Numbered from the stretch's first letter, positions 39,086-48,680 are shown. The stretch is DNA of 64,000 nucleotides from Haliea sp. (GCA_016704305.1 JADJAL010000017.1:69878-133877); one strand, 5' to 3'. Notes: generated from the letters alone by a model not told the origin. Numbers and translations: made by a program.

Positions 39086-39787
39086 GTGGATGTAAACAAA
39101 TTGCTTGAGCAGTTCATGGGCTCAAACCGCATGGATCACACTGCCAGTGGCAGCGCCCAGGGCAACAATCCCCTCGGCGAGATGTTGGGCGGCGGATTTG
39201 GCAAAGGCGCCGCTGTCGGCGGCTTGCTGGGTTTACTGCTCGGCAGTAAAAAAATGCGCAAAATGGCCGGCGGTGCTGCCGGTTACGGCGGTGCGGCCGC
39301 GGCCGGTGCGATGGCCTACAAGGCGTACCAGAACTGGCAGCAGGGCAAGCAGGTGCAAACAGCGCCAACTGTCACGCCGGCTGACTTCAAGAATATTGAC
39401 CCGCGCTTTCTGCCGCAAACCGCCGGTACGCCGGCAGGCCAGAATTTTTCCCTGACATTGATCAGGGCCATGATCGCCGCCGCCAAAGCCGACGGCCACA
39501 TAGACGCACAGGAACAAACAGCGATTTTTGATCGCGTCGAAAAATTGTCGCTCGACGCCGAGAGCAAGGCCTTTGTTTTCGATGCGTTGCGACAGCCCGT
39601 TGACGTGGATGTGCTGGTGGCCGACGTGCAGGGCATCGAACAGGCCTCCGAAGTCTATCTGGTGTCGCGGGTCGCCATTGATATCGATCACCCCGCTGAA
39701 CGCGCCTACCTGGAGGTGCTGGCGCATCGCCTGAACCTGCCGGCCGAGTTGGTGGCGCACCTCGATCACCAAGTCGCGGATGGCTGA
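39086..39787 (+). CDS. YebE-like DUF533 / TerB-fold protein
   Basis: This inner-membrane-associated protein has 233 residues. DVNKLLEQFMGS starts it; a Gly/Ala-rich hydrophobic segment (about 35-75; GGLLGLLLGSKK, GYGGAAAAGAM) precedes a TerB-like helical domain (about 115-230; RAMIAAAKADGHIDAQEQTAI, LPAELVAHLD). E. coli YebE is an envelope-stress-linked homologue. The GTG at 39086 has a GAGGAGG site and gives the family N-terminus. The longer frame upstream overlaps the esterase gene and is not coding. It is probably independent of the flanking sulfatase. Confidence 0.85.
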   Translation: MDVNKLLEQFMGSNRMDHTASGSAQGNNPLGEMLGGGFGKGAAVGGLLGLLLGSKKMRKMAGGAAGYGGAAAAGAMAYKAYQNWQQGKQVQTAPTVTPADFKNIDPRFLPQTAGTPAGQNFSLTLIRAMIAAAKADGHIDAQEQTAIFDRVEKLSLDAESKAFVFDALRQPVDVDVLVADVQGIEQASEVYLVSRVAIDIDHPAERAYLEVLAHRLNLPAELVAHLDHQVADG

Positions 39788-39813
39788 TACAGCCAAAACG
39801 CAGGAGTAGTCCG

Positions 39814-42109
39814 ATGATGTACCGTACCCGTTTACTGCCCAGCATCGCGTGTTTCCTGCTCGCCCTGGCGACATCGCTAAGCGGTTGTGATTCCTCGAGC
39901 GACAGTCGCCCCGCAAAAAGCCCGCCGAACATCCTGTTCATCATCATGGACGATGTCGGCATCGACCAGATGACGGTGTTTGGGTACGGCGGCCTGCAGC
40001 CGTTCGCGCAGCTCCCCAATCCACCCGAGCAGCCGGAGGACCGGTCACCACAACTGCCAAACATCGACAGTATTGCCCAGCAGGGCATTATGTTTCGCAA
40101 TACCTGGGCGATGCCGGCCTGCTCCACCAGCCGCGCGGTATTTTTTACCGGCCGCTATCCGCTGCGCACGCAAGTGCTGGGCGCGCTGGGCCAAGTATGA
40201 CCTCGCCAATTACCAGGTGTCTCCCTACGAATACACGCTGCCAAAAATGCTGAAGGCGCAGGGTTATGAGAATGCGTTGTTTGGCAAATTCCACGTCGGC
40301 CTGCAACAGAACAACCCGTTCGGGTACGCGATGATCAGCGCCCTCGGATGGGATTACTATTACGGCTGGCTCGACGAAACCGGAGACCCGTCCTCGATTG
40401 ATACGTCCGCAGGCCTCGGTGATGCGTACGAGGGGCGCTATCTCTGTGGCTTTGTGCCCGGCCGGGACCAGGACCCGACGTATGGCGCGGATACGGGCGC
40501 CTGTTACTCCGCCGATGGACAATGCTCCGAAATGGTGGCTGCGGGCGGCATACCGCCGGGGCGCGCCTGTCGCGACAGCGGCGGCATCCTCGATCCGGCG
40601 CAGGCGTGCAACACAACGATGCCAGCGAACATCCAGTCGGGATTCAGTAACCTCAGCGCGCATTATGTCTCGCCGCTGTGGATCAATGACGAAAACGGCC
40701 AGGCAATCCAGGTGCCGCTGACAGACAGTCGCGCGCGCACCTTCCGTGGCATCGCCCCGGTAGATAGCGCCATCGACTGGATAGCCAGCCGGGCGAAGAA
40801 CCAGCCCTGGTCGGCGACCGTCAGCTTCTCCTCCGCGCACACGCCGGTCATGCAGCCACCGCAGGCGCTGCTGTCTGCCGAGTCCGACGCGGTGAGCAGG
40901 TTGCTGTGTGCCGCGCCCGAGGGTGCGACGCAGGAAGTGCTGAACCAGGTGTCGATCGACCAGCGCGAGCTCACTACGCTGATGATCGAGGCGCTGGATG
41001 CCGAACTGTCGCGACTGCTCGTATCGATCGGCGCGGCGACGCTGGGCGACGACCAGTCCCTGATACTCAACCCCGACAGCAATACGATGATCGTCATCCT
41101 CGGCGACAACGGCACGCTCGGGTATTCGGTGAAATTGCCCTTTGATTCGGACCGCGCCAAGGGCACCGCTTACCAAACCGGCGTGTGGGTTCCGTTGATC
41201 GTGGCGGGGCCGCTGGTTGATTCACCCGATCGCACGGTCGCCAATATGGTGAATGTCGCTGACCTTTACCAGCTGTTTGCTGAAATCGCGGGCATCGACA
41301 ATGTGCAGGAACTGGTCCCGCGTACTTTGGATGCGGTGCCGATGCTGACCTACCTCACCACGCCGGGAGCTGACAGCCAGCGCGCATACAATTTCACACA
41401 GGTGGGGAATAACCAGCAGGCTGGCGGCACGATCAACCAGCCGTGTAGCCTGGGTTCCAGCTGCAGCCAGATCCCGGTCTCCAAGTCGGTCTGCCATGAC
41501 AACGGTGGCGTTTGGTGGGGCGCGGAGCCGGACTACGCCGACGTGCCCGCCAGCGGCTATACCCAGTGCTGCGAGGTCAACCAGTACCAGTACGAGAGAG
41601 AGCAGACGATGTTCAATCTGCAGCCGCTGTCCGCTGAGGCGGTGCGTAATGATTTTTACAAACTCGTGGTGAACCATTTTGTGGGTGAGCCCGCGCCGCC
41701 GGCGGACGAATACCCCACCTGTGACCCGGTGGATTCAATCGAGTTCTACCAGGTTGATGAAACAGAACACGATCCACAGATCGATAGAGAGCAGGACAAT
41801 CTGGTCAATCCGGCCACCGGCCTGCCGGACGATCCAGCACAACAGGCGGTGTTCGCGGAGTTGATGGACCAGCTGGATCTGATCATGGACAGCGTCCAGC
41901 CCTGCCCGCCCGGCCCACCCGAAGGTTATCTCGCCAGCATCGATGGCAACCAGGATGGCGTGGTGGACGGTGTCGACCTCGACAACCTGAACGGCTTTGC
42001 CGCGGCCGGCGGCAGCAGTTGGTACGATGTGAATGAAAGTGGCACCACCGATGCGACCGACCATGCGCTGGTGAACGATTACCTCGGCATCGAATGCCCC
42101 TACGAGTAA
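39814..42109 (+). CDS. Lipoprotein sulfatase with dockerin-like tail, copy 2 (frameshifted in this sequence)
   Basis: This is a paralogue of the sulfatase at 14294-16380. Lipobox LSGC (Cys25), metal motif NILFIIMDDVG and the active-site region PACSTSRAVFFTGR (Cys103) are present, but the third residue of the formylglycine motif is Thr in place of Pro/Ala. An extra C at about 40191 breaks the frame after GALG; removing it gives KYDLANYQVSPYEYTLPKML and an open frame to 42109, about 764 residues. The cysteine-rich region and the Ca-loop repeats at the end (DGNQDGVVDGVD and DVNESGTTDATD) match copy 1. Predicted role: desulfation of extracellular polymers at the cell surface. Confidence 0.87.
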
Positions 42110-42197
42110 GTGCGACGTTGATTCCTGTGGCAACCGCTTGCGCATCTCGGTACTCTTGGTGCTCGCGATAAACACAAGTAACAGGACGCCATCACCC

Positions 42198-43262
42198 ATG
42201 CTGTCTTTAACCAGATTGTTACTGCTGGCCCTGCTCTGCGTGCTCGGAAATGGTGCGCAGGCGAAAGACAATGTCGCAGGACCACCCGAGGGTGACGGCC
42301 CCGTCATCGTCGACATCGGCTTCCTGCTCAGCAACATCAATGCCATTTACGAAGAGGATGAAACCTTCGATTTCGAAGGCGTGCTCAGCATGCACTGGAA
42401 GGATCCGCGGCTGGCCTTTGATCCGGCGGAAACGGGTTACGACCAGCTCTACTACCAGGGCGATTATGAGTTCAGTGAAGTGTTCAACGGCTGGTGGCCG
42501 CAGGTTTTCCTGGCCAATGAAGCAGGGCGTTTCGACCGCGAGGGCGTGATGTTGCGGATAACGCCCGAGGGCGATGTGTATTACACGGAGGAAATAGACG
42601 CCATCGCAAAATCCTCGTTGGCACTGGCGCGTTACCCGTTCGATGAGCAGCAGTTGGTCGCGATTTTCGAGGTGCTGGGGCTGGACAAGAACCAAGTCGT
42701 GCTGCGTGCCGACCCGGGCACCAGCGGTATCTGGGAGGACGAGCATCACCAGGTGCGGGTGCCGCAGTGGGGGCCCCCACAGTTGTCCACGTCCGTCGTG
42801 GAATACGCGCCCGTCTACCTGGATGGTGGTGATGAGCATGTGACGGCATTCAGGATGCAGGTCGATATCAAACGCGATTCCCTGTACACGCTGCGCCTGG
42901 TCGCGCTGCCCGTGGTGATATTTGTGTTCATGTCCTGGTCCGTGTTCTGGATGGAGCGATCCTCGCTGGGCGATCGCATGGACGTTTCCTTCATCGGCAT
43001 TCTGACCGTGGTCGCCTACCAGATCATGTTCAGCGCATCACTGCCGAAAATCTCGTACATCACGGTGTTGATGTCCTTCATGATCATCAGCTTCCTGATC
43101 ATGTGCTGCAGCATCGTCATCAATCTGTGGGTGGCGGCGATGGACAACACTGGGCGCAAGGCCGAGGGCGATCGCGTGGACCGCCTCTGCCGCATTTTCT
43201 TTCCGCTGGCGTACGTGGTGCTGACGGTGTCAGTAGGCAGTTACATCTACCGCGTGGGCTAG
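42198..43262 (+). CDS. Pentameric ligand-gated ion channel homologue (Cys-loop type)
   Basis: This bacterial relative of GLIC/ELIC has 354 residues. It has a signal peptide (1-22), then an extracellular beta-sandwich (about 35-225) with the pro-loop signature YPFDEQQLV at 146-154 in place of the Cys-loop. Four transmembrane helices follow: M1 about 230-252 (LPVVIFVFMSWSVF), M2 260-282 (DRMDVSFIGILTVVAYQIMF), M3 286-312 and M4 328-352. The M2 start and a short M3-M4 linker fit the family. Such channels open on binding small ligands or protons; ligand and ion choice are unknown. The ATG at 42198 starts the signal peptide. Confidence 0.9.
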   Translation: MLSLTRLLLLALLCVLGNGAQAKDNVAGPPEGDGPVIVDIGFLLSNINAIYEEDETFDFEGVLSMHWKDPRLAFDPAETGYDQLYYQGDYEFSEVFNGWWPQVFLANEAGRFDREGVMLRITPEGDVYYTEEIDAIAKSSLALARYPFDEQQLVAIFEVLGLDKNQVVLRADPGTSGIWEDEHHQVRVPQWGPPQLSTSVVEYAPVYLDGGDEHVTAFRMQVDIKRDSLYTLRLVALPVVIFVFMSWSVFWMERSSLGDRMDVSFIGILTVVAYQIMFSASLPKISYITVLMSFMIISFLIMCCSIVINLWVAAMDNTGRKAEGDRVDRLCRIFFPLAYVVLTVSVGSYIYRVG

Positions 43263-43321
43263 TGGCTACGCGAAGCGTACTGCCTGCATGCGTGCAACCC
43301 GCGCGGCAGTGGGCGTCGCGC

Positions 43322-43585
43322 TCACTCCCGCCCGGCCAGTTTGTTACTGCCTTTGACCAGCAGTATTGGCAGCGAAAACAGCAGCGTCACGCTGTTGGCC
43401 AGTATGATGGCGAGGTCGTCGCGCACCAGTCCATACACCAACCAGCAGGCGATACCGACGTTGAGCATCAGGTACATGATCAGCGAAATTTCATCGGTTT
43501 TGCGTGTCCGCAGCGTCAACACGGCCTGCGGGAGAAACGAGAAAGTGGTGAGTACTGCTGCAAGGTAACCGATATTTTCCAACAT
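43322..43585 (-). CDS. SemiSWEET-type small sugar transporter
   Basis: The protein has 87 residues with three predicted transmembrane helices: 4-24 (IGYLAAVLTTFSFLPQAVLT), 34-54 and 58-78. The FLPQ motif of the first helix is the PQ-loop mark of SemiSWEETs, which work as homodimers moving small sugars. The TRKTDEISL turn is also typical. The ATG at 43585 gives the family length; the frame further upstream is not needed. It sits between two plus-strand genes and is transcribed alone. Confidence 0.9.
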   Translation of the reverse strand: MLENIGYLAAVLTTFSFLPQAVLTLRTRKTDEISLIMYLMLNVGIACWLVYGLVRDDLAIILANSVTLLFSLPILLVKGSNKLAGRE

Positions 43586-43699
43586 GAATCCTGTCCTGAT
43601 GCCGCTGTGACTGTGCTTTATACTCCACGTGGCGCTGGCGCGGCTAGCGCTGCTCATGCGCAAGAGAGCGCGTATCGACGAAGAGCGGAGGTGGATTGA

Positions 43700-44437
43700 G
43701 TGGCAAAGGTCGCGGTTATTACTGGCGGTGCGAGGCGCATCGGGCGCGCCATAGCCAGCCACCTGCACAGCCTGGGATTCGATATCGCGCTGCACTATCG
43801 CAGCTCCGCCGATTGTGCGCAGGCATTGCGGGAGGAGCTGTGTCGCGCGCGGCCCGATTCCTGCCAACTGTTCCAGGCCGATCTGCAGGATGCGGAACGG
43901 GTCGATGCATTGGCGAGTGCGCTGCTGGCGCGCTACCGGGTGATAGACTTGCTGGTCAACAATGCATCCAGCTTTTTACCCTCTCCGATTGCCACATCTA
44001 CGCCGGCGCTGTTTGACAGCCTGGTGGGCGCGAACCTGCGCGGACCCTACTTCCTGATCCAGGGCCTGTTGCCCGGATTGCGCCCGGGCAGCGCGAGCAT
44101 CGTCAATATTCTCGATGTGCATATGGACATTCCGCTTGCGCACTTCAATGTCTACGGTGCGGCCAAAGCTGGCCTGGCAGCGTTGACGCGCAGCCTGGCC
44201 GTGGAGCTGGGGCCGGTTATCCGCGTCAACGGCGTCGCACCCGGTGCGATACTGTGGCCGGAGGGTGACGACAGTTATGACGCGGCGCTGCGCGAACACA
44301 CGCTGCAGCAGACGCCGCTGCAACGGTTGGGAGAACCGCTGGATATCGCGCGCACGGTCGCTTTTTTGGCGTGCGACGCGCCGTTTATCACCGGGCAGGT
44401 GATCACAGTGGACGGCGGCAAGAGCCTGGTCAGGTGA
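43700..44437 (+). CDS. Pteridine-reductase-like short-chain dehydrogenase
   Basis: This NADPH-dependent SDR has 245 residues. The GGARRIGRAIA cofactor motif (9-19) with Arg-Arg is the one found in pteridine reductases and FolM. NNASSFLPSP follows, and the active site is DVHMDIPLAHFNVYGAAKAGL with Tyr and Lys in YxxxK spacing. Asp in place of the usual Ser is also the rule in pteridine reductases. GQVITVDGG closes the fold. Predicted role: reduction of dihydromonapterin or dihydrofolate. It starts with GTG at 43700 after a GGAGGTGG site. Confidence 0.9.
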   Translation: MAKVAVITGGARRIGRAIASHLHSLGFDIALHYRSSADCAQALREELCRARPDSCQLFQADLQDAERVDALASALLARYRVIDLLVNNASSFLPSPIATSTPALFDSLVGANLRGPYFLIQGLLPGLRPGSASIVNILDVHMDIPLAHFNVYGAAKAGLAALTRSLAVELGPVIRVNGVAPGAILWPEGDDSYDAALREHTLQQTPLQRLGEPLDIARTVAFLACDAPFITGQVITVDGGKSLVR

Positions 44438-44465
44438 GTTGACGGAAGGTCGACTTTGGCACTGA

Positions 44466-44572
44466 GGCGTTTTAGCTTCTATGGTCCGGCGGGACCGGAG
44501 GCAGTGAACCCAGCCGAGCCCCCATGGATGGGTTCACGGCGTGTCCCGGCGGACCATAGAAGCTAAAACGCC
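44466..44572. repeat. Long nested inverted repeat (composite palindromic element 1)
   Basis: The outer arms are a perfect 22-bp inverted repeat (44466-44487 and 44551-44572). Inside are CGGGAC/GTCCCG (44490-44495, 44543-44548) and GTGAACCCA/TGGGTTCAC (44504-44512, 44529-44537). It lies between convergent genes and can form one long cruciform. The inner core 44517-44548 is shared in inverse orientation with the element at 52370-52474. Confidence 0.8.
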
Positions 44573-44603
44573 GGAGCTTGGCCGTGAGTAGGAGCCACTG
44601 ATG

Positions 44604-45413
44604 TCAGTGTGTGCCTCCGCCGCGCTCTTCCAGGTAATCGATCGCCTCCTGCATCAGCGTGGTAACGGCATCCTCGACGCGTTCACGCACTTCCCATAGC
44701 GTGTCGGGGTCCGTCGCGCCCTTGTACTTGCGGGTGGAAATCGGTTTGCCGAACTTGAAGATCATCGGCGTCTTCTTGGGCAACAGCGTGTTGTAGCGGC
44801 CCACGGCAAGCGGCGGGAACAATTCGCCATCGCGCAGCAGCGCGTTCAGGCGGCTCTGCTTTTTGAACAGCGGCGCGAGGATGCGGTTTTTCTTCATGCG
44901 GCTGTAATCCCACAGGATGTCGTAGCCGAGATCGGCGCCATACACAAAAAACGGGGTGATGGGGTACTTGTTGGCCACCGCCATGCGCGCAAAGCCGGTG
45001 CGCTTCTTCCAGAACAGGCGATGCTCCTCGCCGCGACCCTTCATCGCTTCCCTGGCGCCGCCCGGGAACACCAGGATGTGCTCCTTCGCTGCCATCAACT
45101 GCGTACAATTTTCCGGGGTGGCAGGCACCACGCCGTAGTTCTCCAGCAGGTCGCGCCAGTAGGGAATTTTGTCGTGTATCCGATCACCCAACGCCCGCAC
45201 CTGGATATCCTTCTGCAGCTTCAGCTCCACCAGCAGGAACGCAACGTCGTACGCAAAGATGGAATGGTTGCCGACCAGCAGCGACGGCTTGCGCTTGTCC
45301 AGATGCTCCAGCCCGAGGAATTCGTAGTCGAACAGGCGGCGCTGGACGGAGCTAATAATTTTCAGCGTGCGGGAGGGGGGTAGTGTGTTGCGCTGCGCTT
45401 GCGGGCTGCTCAT
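44604..45413 (-). CDS. Lysophospholipid acyltransferase (PlsC-like)
   Basis: The protein has 269 residues. The acyltransferase motif I is GNHSIFAYD and motif III is VFPGGAREAMKG, a variant of FPEGTR found in the TMEM68/DGAT-like branch of PlsC. TPFFVYGADLGYD and the late PMIFKFGKPIS, which serves as motif IV, support the call. The protein probably moves acyl groups onto glycerol lipids or wax-type alcohols at the inner membrane. There is no N-terminal membrane helix. The gene is convergent with the pteridine reductase, separated by the long inverted repeat. Confidence 0.85.
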   Translation of the reverse strand: MSSPQAQRNTLPPSRTLKIISSVQRRLFDYEFLGLEHLDKRKPSLLVGNHSIFAYDVAFLLVELKLQKDIQVRALGDRIHDKIPYWRDLLENYGVVPATPENCTQLMAAKEHILVFPGGAREAMKGRGEEHRLFWKKRTGFARMAVANKYPITPFFVYGADLGYDILWDYSRMKKNRILAPLFKKQSRLNALLRDGELFPPLAVGRYNTLLPKKTPMIFKFGKPISTRKYKGATDPDTLWEVRERVEDAVTTLMQEAIDYLEERGGGTH

Positions 45414-45653
45414 GGCATCTGTTCCTTATTATCCTTCGAGGTTCCTGCCCATTCATCGCGTGTAGTGGCGAGGCGCGGGGCCTGCGCTTCGTGGCTGGGC
45501 GATGGACGCGCAGTTTAACGCCAAACTCACATCACGCTAACGCCAAAGTCGCTCGACTCGAAATTGTCGCATAAACGTGACAGCAGTCCCCGAGCAGTGG
45601 ATGCAAACATTACCGGCTCCTGCTAGTTTGGGCCATCTGTGCAGGAGAAGACG

Positions 45654-46799
45654 ATGCGAACAACCGGTCCTGACGTTATACCCAGACTGCGGCGGGCGCG
45701 CCTGCCGCAGCAGTCGGGCAAGGACGCGCTGGTGACCTCGCTGGCGGCGTTGCTGGACCGCTCGTTGATGCGCACGGTGGCGCTGATAGTGGAAAAACGC
45801 GTGCTGCCCCGCGATGTCGATCTCGATACGCTGCGCCAGAGCATCGATGCGATGCTGGGCTCCAGTCTCGCAGGTCGCCCGCAGGAATTCTTTCGCTTTG
45901 TGCAGGCACTGGAAGCCCCTGGCGATACCGCTGAGGGTGACCTGCAGTCAGTAACACGGCGGCGCATCAAGGGCGGTCACGCCTGGCGCCGCAGGCTCGC
46001 AAGCCACTACCGTCCGCACAGGCAGATGCCAAAGACCACGGCCGTTGCGCCCAAGCCTGATGCGATCCAGTTTGAACATTGGGTGCACGAGCCCGATACC
46101 GCGCTGGGGTCGGTCATCGTGCTGCACGGGTTTGCGATGGGTTGGCCTGTGATCGATGCGGTGGCGATGTCAGCTGGCGCCTGGTTCGAGCGCGGCTTCA
46201 ACGTCGTATTGCTCACCCTGCCGGATCACGGGCCGCGGCGCCCCGCAGGTTCATTGTTTTCGGGGCAGAATTTTACCGTTCCCCATGCAGTGATGTTGGC
46301 GGCGGCGGTGCGCCAGGCCATCTATGAAATTTTCGCGCTGAAGCGCTGGTTGCGCAGGCAGGGCGAGCAGCCGGTGGGGCTGGTCGGCATGAGCCTCGGC
46401 GGATACCTGGCTAGCTTGTGCGCCGGATTGTCGGACGATTTTGACTTCCTGATACCGCTGGTGCCGCCCGCTTGCATGGGCGACCTGGCCTGGCGTGTCT
46501 ACCGCGCGACAGGGCACCACCGGGCGGGGTTGGACGCGACGCTAACCGAAGAGAAACTTCGTGCGGCGTTTTACGTCCACTCGCCGCTCGCGCATCCGCG
46601 CAAAATCGCCAGGGAGCGCATCCTGATTGCCGCGGGCGCGGGCGACCGAATCGTGCCGCCGGAACATCCCAGCGCGTTATGGGAACACTGGGAGCGACCG
46701 GCCATTCACTGGTTGCGCGGCAGCCACATCGCTCCGGTTGCCAGCAAGCCGCTGATGCGCGTGATCACGCAACACCTGCGGCAGCTCGACCTCCTCTAG
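45654..46799 (+). CDS. Alpha/beta hydrolase of unknown substrate
   Basis: The protein has 381 residues. The first 110 residues are helical and unlike known domains. The hydrolase fold begins near 145 (GSVIVLHGFAMGW); the nucleophile is Ser247 in VGMSLGGYLASL, with an acid at GAGDRIVPPEH and His in GSHIAPVAS. This looks like the abhydrolase_18 (DUF2048) group, whose function is unsettled. A GGAG site precedes the ATG at 45654. It has no signal peptide. Confidence 0.82.
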   Translation: MRTTGPDVIPRLRRARLPQQSGKDALVTSLAALLDRSLMRTVALIVEKRVLPRDVDLDTLRQSIDAMLGSSLAGRPQEFFRFVQALEAPGDTAEGDLQSVTRRRIKGGHAWRRRLASHYRPHRQMPKTTAVAPKPDAIQFEHWVHEPDTALGSVIVLHGFAMGWPVIDAVAMSAGAWFERGFNVVLLTLPDHGPRRPAGSLFSGQNFTVPHAVMLAAAVRQAIYEIFALKRWLRRQGEQPVGLVGMSLGGYLASLCAGLSDDFDFLIPLVPPACMGDLAWRVYRATGHHRAGLDATLTEEKLRAAFYVHSPLAHPRKIARERILIAAGAGDRIVPPEHPSALWEHWERPAIHWLRGSHIAPVASKPLMRVITQHLRQLDLL

Positions 46800-46812
46800 C
46801 GCGCAACTGTGC

Positions 46813-47238
46813 TCACCAGATCAGCAGCGCCGCACGCACGATCAGCGCGATCAGCACCAGCGAGGAAAGGCTGAACAGCACGAAGCGTATCTCGATTTTA
46901 TTCCACAGTGTCTGGTGCAGCGTGTGCACGACGCGCAGCCCGACGTACCACCATGCCAGCGTGAGATTCAGGCCTTCACCCGCGCCCAACAACGCCAGCG
47001 TCAGCGCGATGGCGTAAAACATCACCGGCTGTTGCAGCAGGTGGTTGTAGTTGTCCGCCTTCCAGCGCACCCGCGGTGGCAGCTCGGACATCTGCTGTCC
47101 GTTGGGAAGATTGGCGTCCAGCTTCATCCCGAGTTTGCCAATGGCCGGGATGCGGGTGGCGTACATCCACGCCCAGACTACAGAGGTCAGGAGCAACAGG
47201 GCGACAACGGGGGACAGGATTGCAGTGGATACAGGCAT
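46813..47238 (-). CDS. MAPEG family membrane protein
   Basis: The protein has 141 residues with four hydrophobic helices (about 5-25, 68-88, 92-108, 117-140). The LPPRVRWKADNYNHLLQQPVMFYA stretch is the MAPEG signature region, with Asn/Gln residues used for glutathione in related enzymes. The family comprises membrane glutathione transferases and eicosanoid enzymes in eukaryotes. Bacterial roles are poorly known and a detoxification role is inferred. It is monocistronic and convergent with the hydrolase. Confidence 0.88.
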   Translation of the reverse strand: MPVSTAILSPVVALLLLTSVVWAWMYATRIPAIGKLGMKLDANLPNGQQMSELPPRVRWKADNYNHLLQQPVMFYAIALTLALLGAGEGLNLTLAWWYVGLRVVHTLHQTLWNKIEIRFVLFSLSSLVLIALIVRAALLIW

Positions 47239-47396
47239 GGCGTATTCCTCATTATTGGTTTGTATGACGCTGTGTATGAAGTTATCGCGGCAATGCGTTG
47301 CGATGGACTACCGATGCAGTATTGGCTGCCAGCGGTATACTTGTCCAGAAAGCAACCGGCTGCGCATTGCCCAATAATGGAAAGCAGGAAACACGC

Positions 47397-48671
47397 ATGA
47401 GAAAACGGCTATTGCTTTTGCTGGTCAGCGCAACGCTGCTGTGTGGCTGCAGCGGCAAGCCCAGGGAGCTTGATGTGCCGCCTGCGCGCAATGACCTCGC
47501 ACAACCCGAGGCGCTCGCCTGGTGGAGTCGCGCGGCCATCGATGCGTATATGCGTTACTCGGCCTGGCGCGGCTCGCAATCGGGCTACATTGCAATGTTC
47601 GCGCGCGATGGCGTGCCGGTGTACAGCGCAGTAGCGGGCTGGAAGGATATCTCTACCGGCGAACCCATGGCGATGGACACGCCAGTGCGCATCGCCTCGA
47701 TGACCAAACCCGTCACCGCTGTGGCCGCGATGCTGCTGGTGGAGGAGGGCAAGCTCAGCCTGGATGACCCGGTCGCAAAATATATTCCCGAGTTTGCGAA
47801 AATGCGCGTCGCCACCAGTGATACGCCCGCTGCCGATGGTACGTTTCCCTCCGCGCCTGCAAGCACTGTCCTGCGCGTGCGGCACCTGTTGATGTTTGCG
47901 TCCGGTATCGGCCCCGGGCTCAACAAAACGACGCCGCTGGAGAAATATTGGGATGAGCATGGCCTGCACCGCCAGCCGCAGGGCGCGCTGGGTGATCGCG
48001 TGGCTGCATTGGCGCAATTGCCGCTGTTCGAGGAACCCGGTACACGTTGGCGCTACGGTTCCTCGGCGGATGTGCTGGCGCGGGTTGTCGAAGTGGCGAG
48101 CGGGCAGTCCATCAGCGAGTTTGTGCGGGCACGCATATTCCAGCCGCTGGGGATGGACGACACCTACTACCTCGGGCAGGGCGAGGGCCGAGACACGCCC
48201 GCCACGGTGTACACGCAGGACAGCGATGGCGATCTGGTGCTTGCCGCGCTTGACCATGAAGCACGGGACTGGACACCGGGTGGCGGCGGCCTGATTTCAA
48301 CTGCCGCAGACTACATGCGCTTCGCGCTGATGCTGTGGAATGGCGGCGAATACCAGGGGGTGCGCGTACTGCAGTCCGACACGGTCGATATGATGCGCCA
48401 CCTGCATGTGCCGGATGGGGTGTTGGCCGATAACGATATCCAGGGCCTCGGCTGGGGCCTTGGCATGGCGGTGGTCGCCGACGAGGACGCCTCGCTGATA
48501 CCCGACCGCACGGGTGATTTCTGGTGGTCAGGGTATTTAGGTACCACGTTCTTTGTCAGCCCCAGTACCGGGTTGGTGGGTGTGGTGCTGAGCCAGAACG
48601 AACCCGGGGAATTCTCCGGCCTGCCGATGCAGGTTTACATTATTCAGGGGCTGGCTTTCGCCGGGTTGTGA
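47397..48671 (+). CDS. Beta-lactamase-fold serine hydrolase, lipoprotein
   Basis: The protein has 424 residues. Signal peptide with lipobox LLCGC (Cys at about 17) directs it to the envelope. The SxxK motif is SMTK (Ser101) and the Tyr motif is YGS within WRYGSSADVL. A GGGG stretch (WTPGGGGLISTAADY) and the late FWWSGYLGTTFFVSP stand for the third motif. These features fit EstB-like class C esterases rather than true beta-lactamases. The gene is divergent from MAPEG. The start at 47397 places the signal peptide correctly; 47298 adds non-conserved residues. Confidence 0.88.
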   Translation: MRKRLLLLLVSATLLCGCSGKPRELDVPPARNDLAQPEALAWWSRAAIDAYMRYSAWRGSQSGYIAMFARDGVPVYSAVAGWKDISTGEPMAMDTPVRIASMTKPVTAVAAMLLVEEGKLSLDDPVAKYIPEFAKMRVATSDTPAADGTFPSAPASTVLRVRHLLMFASGIGPGLNKTTPLEKYWDEHGLHRQPQGALGDRVAALAQLPLFEEPGTRWRYGSSADVLARVVEVASGQSISEFVRARIFQPLGMDDTYYLGQGEGRDTPATVYTQDSDGDLVLAALDHEARDWTPGGGGLISTAADYMRFALMLWNGGEYQGVRVLQSDTVDMMRHLHVPDGVLADNDIQGLGWGLGMAVVADEDASLIPDRTGDFWWSGYLGTTFFVSPSTGLVGVVLSQNEPGEFSGLPMQVYIIQGLAFAGL

Positions 48672-48680
48672 CAGCCGCGG

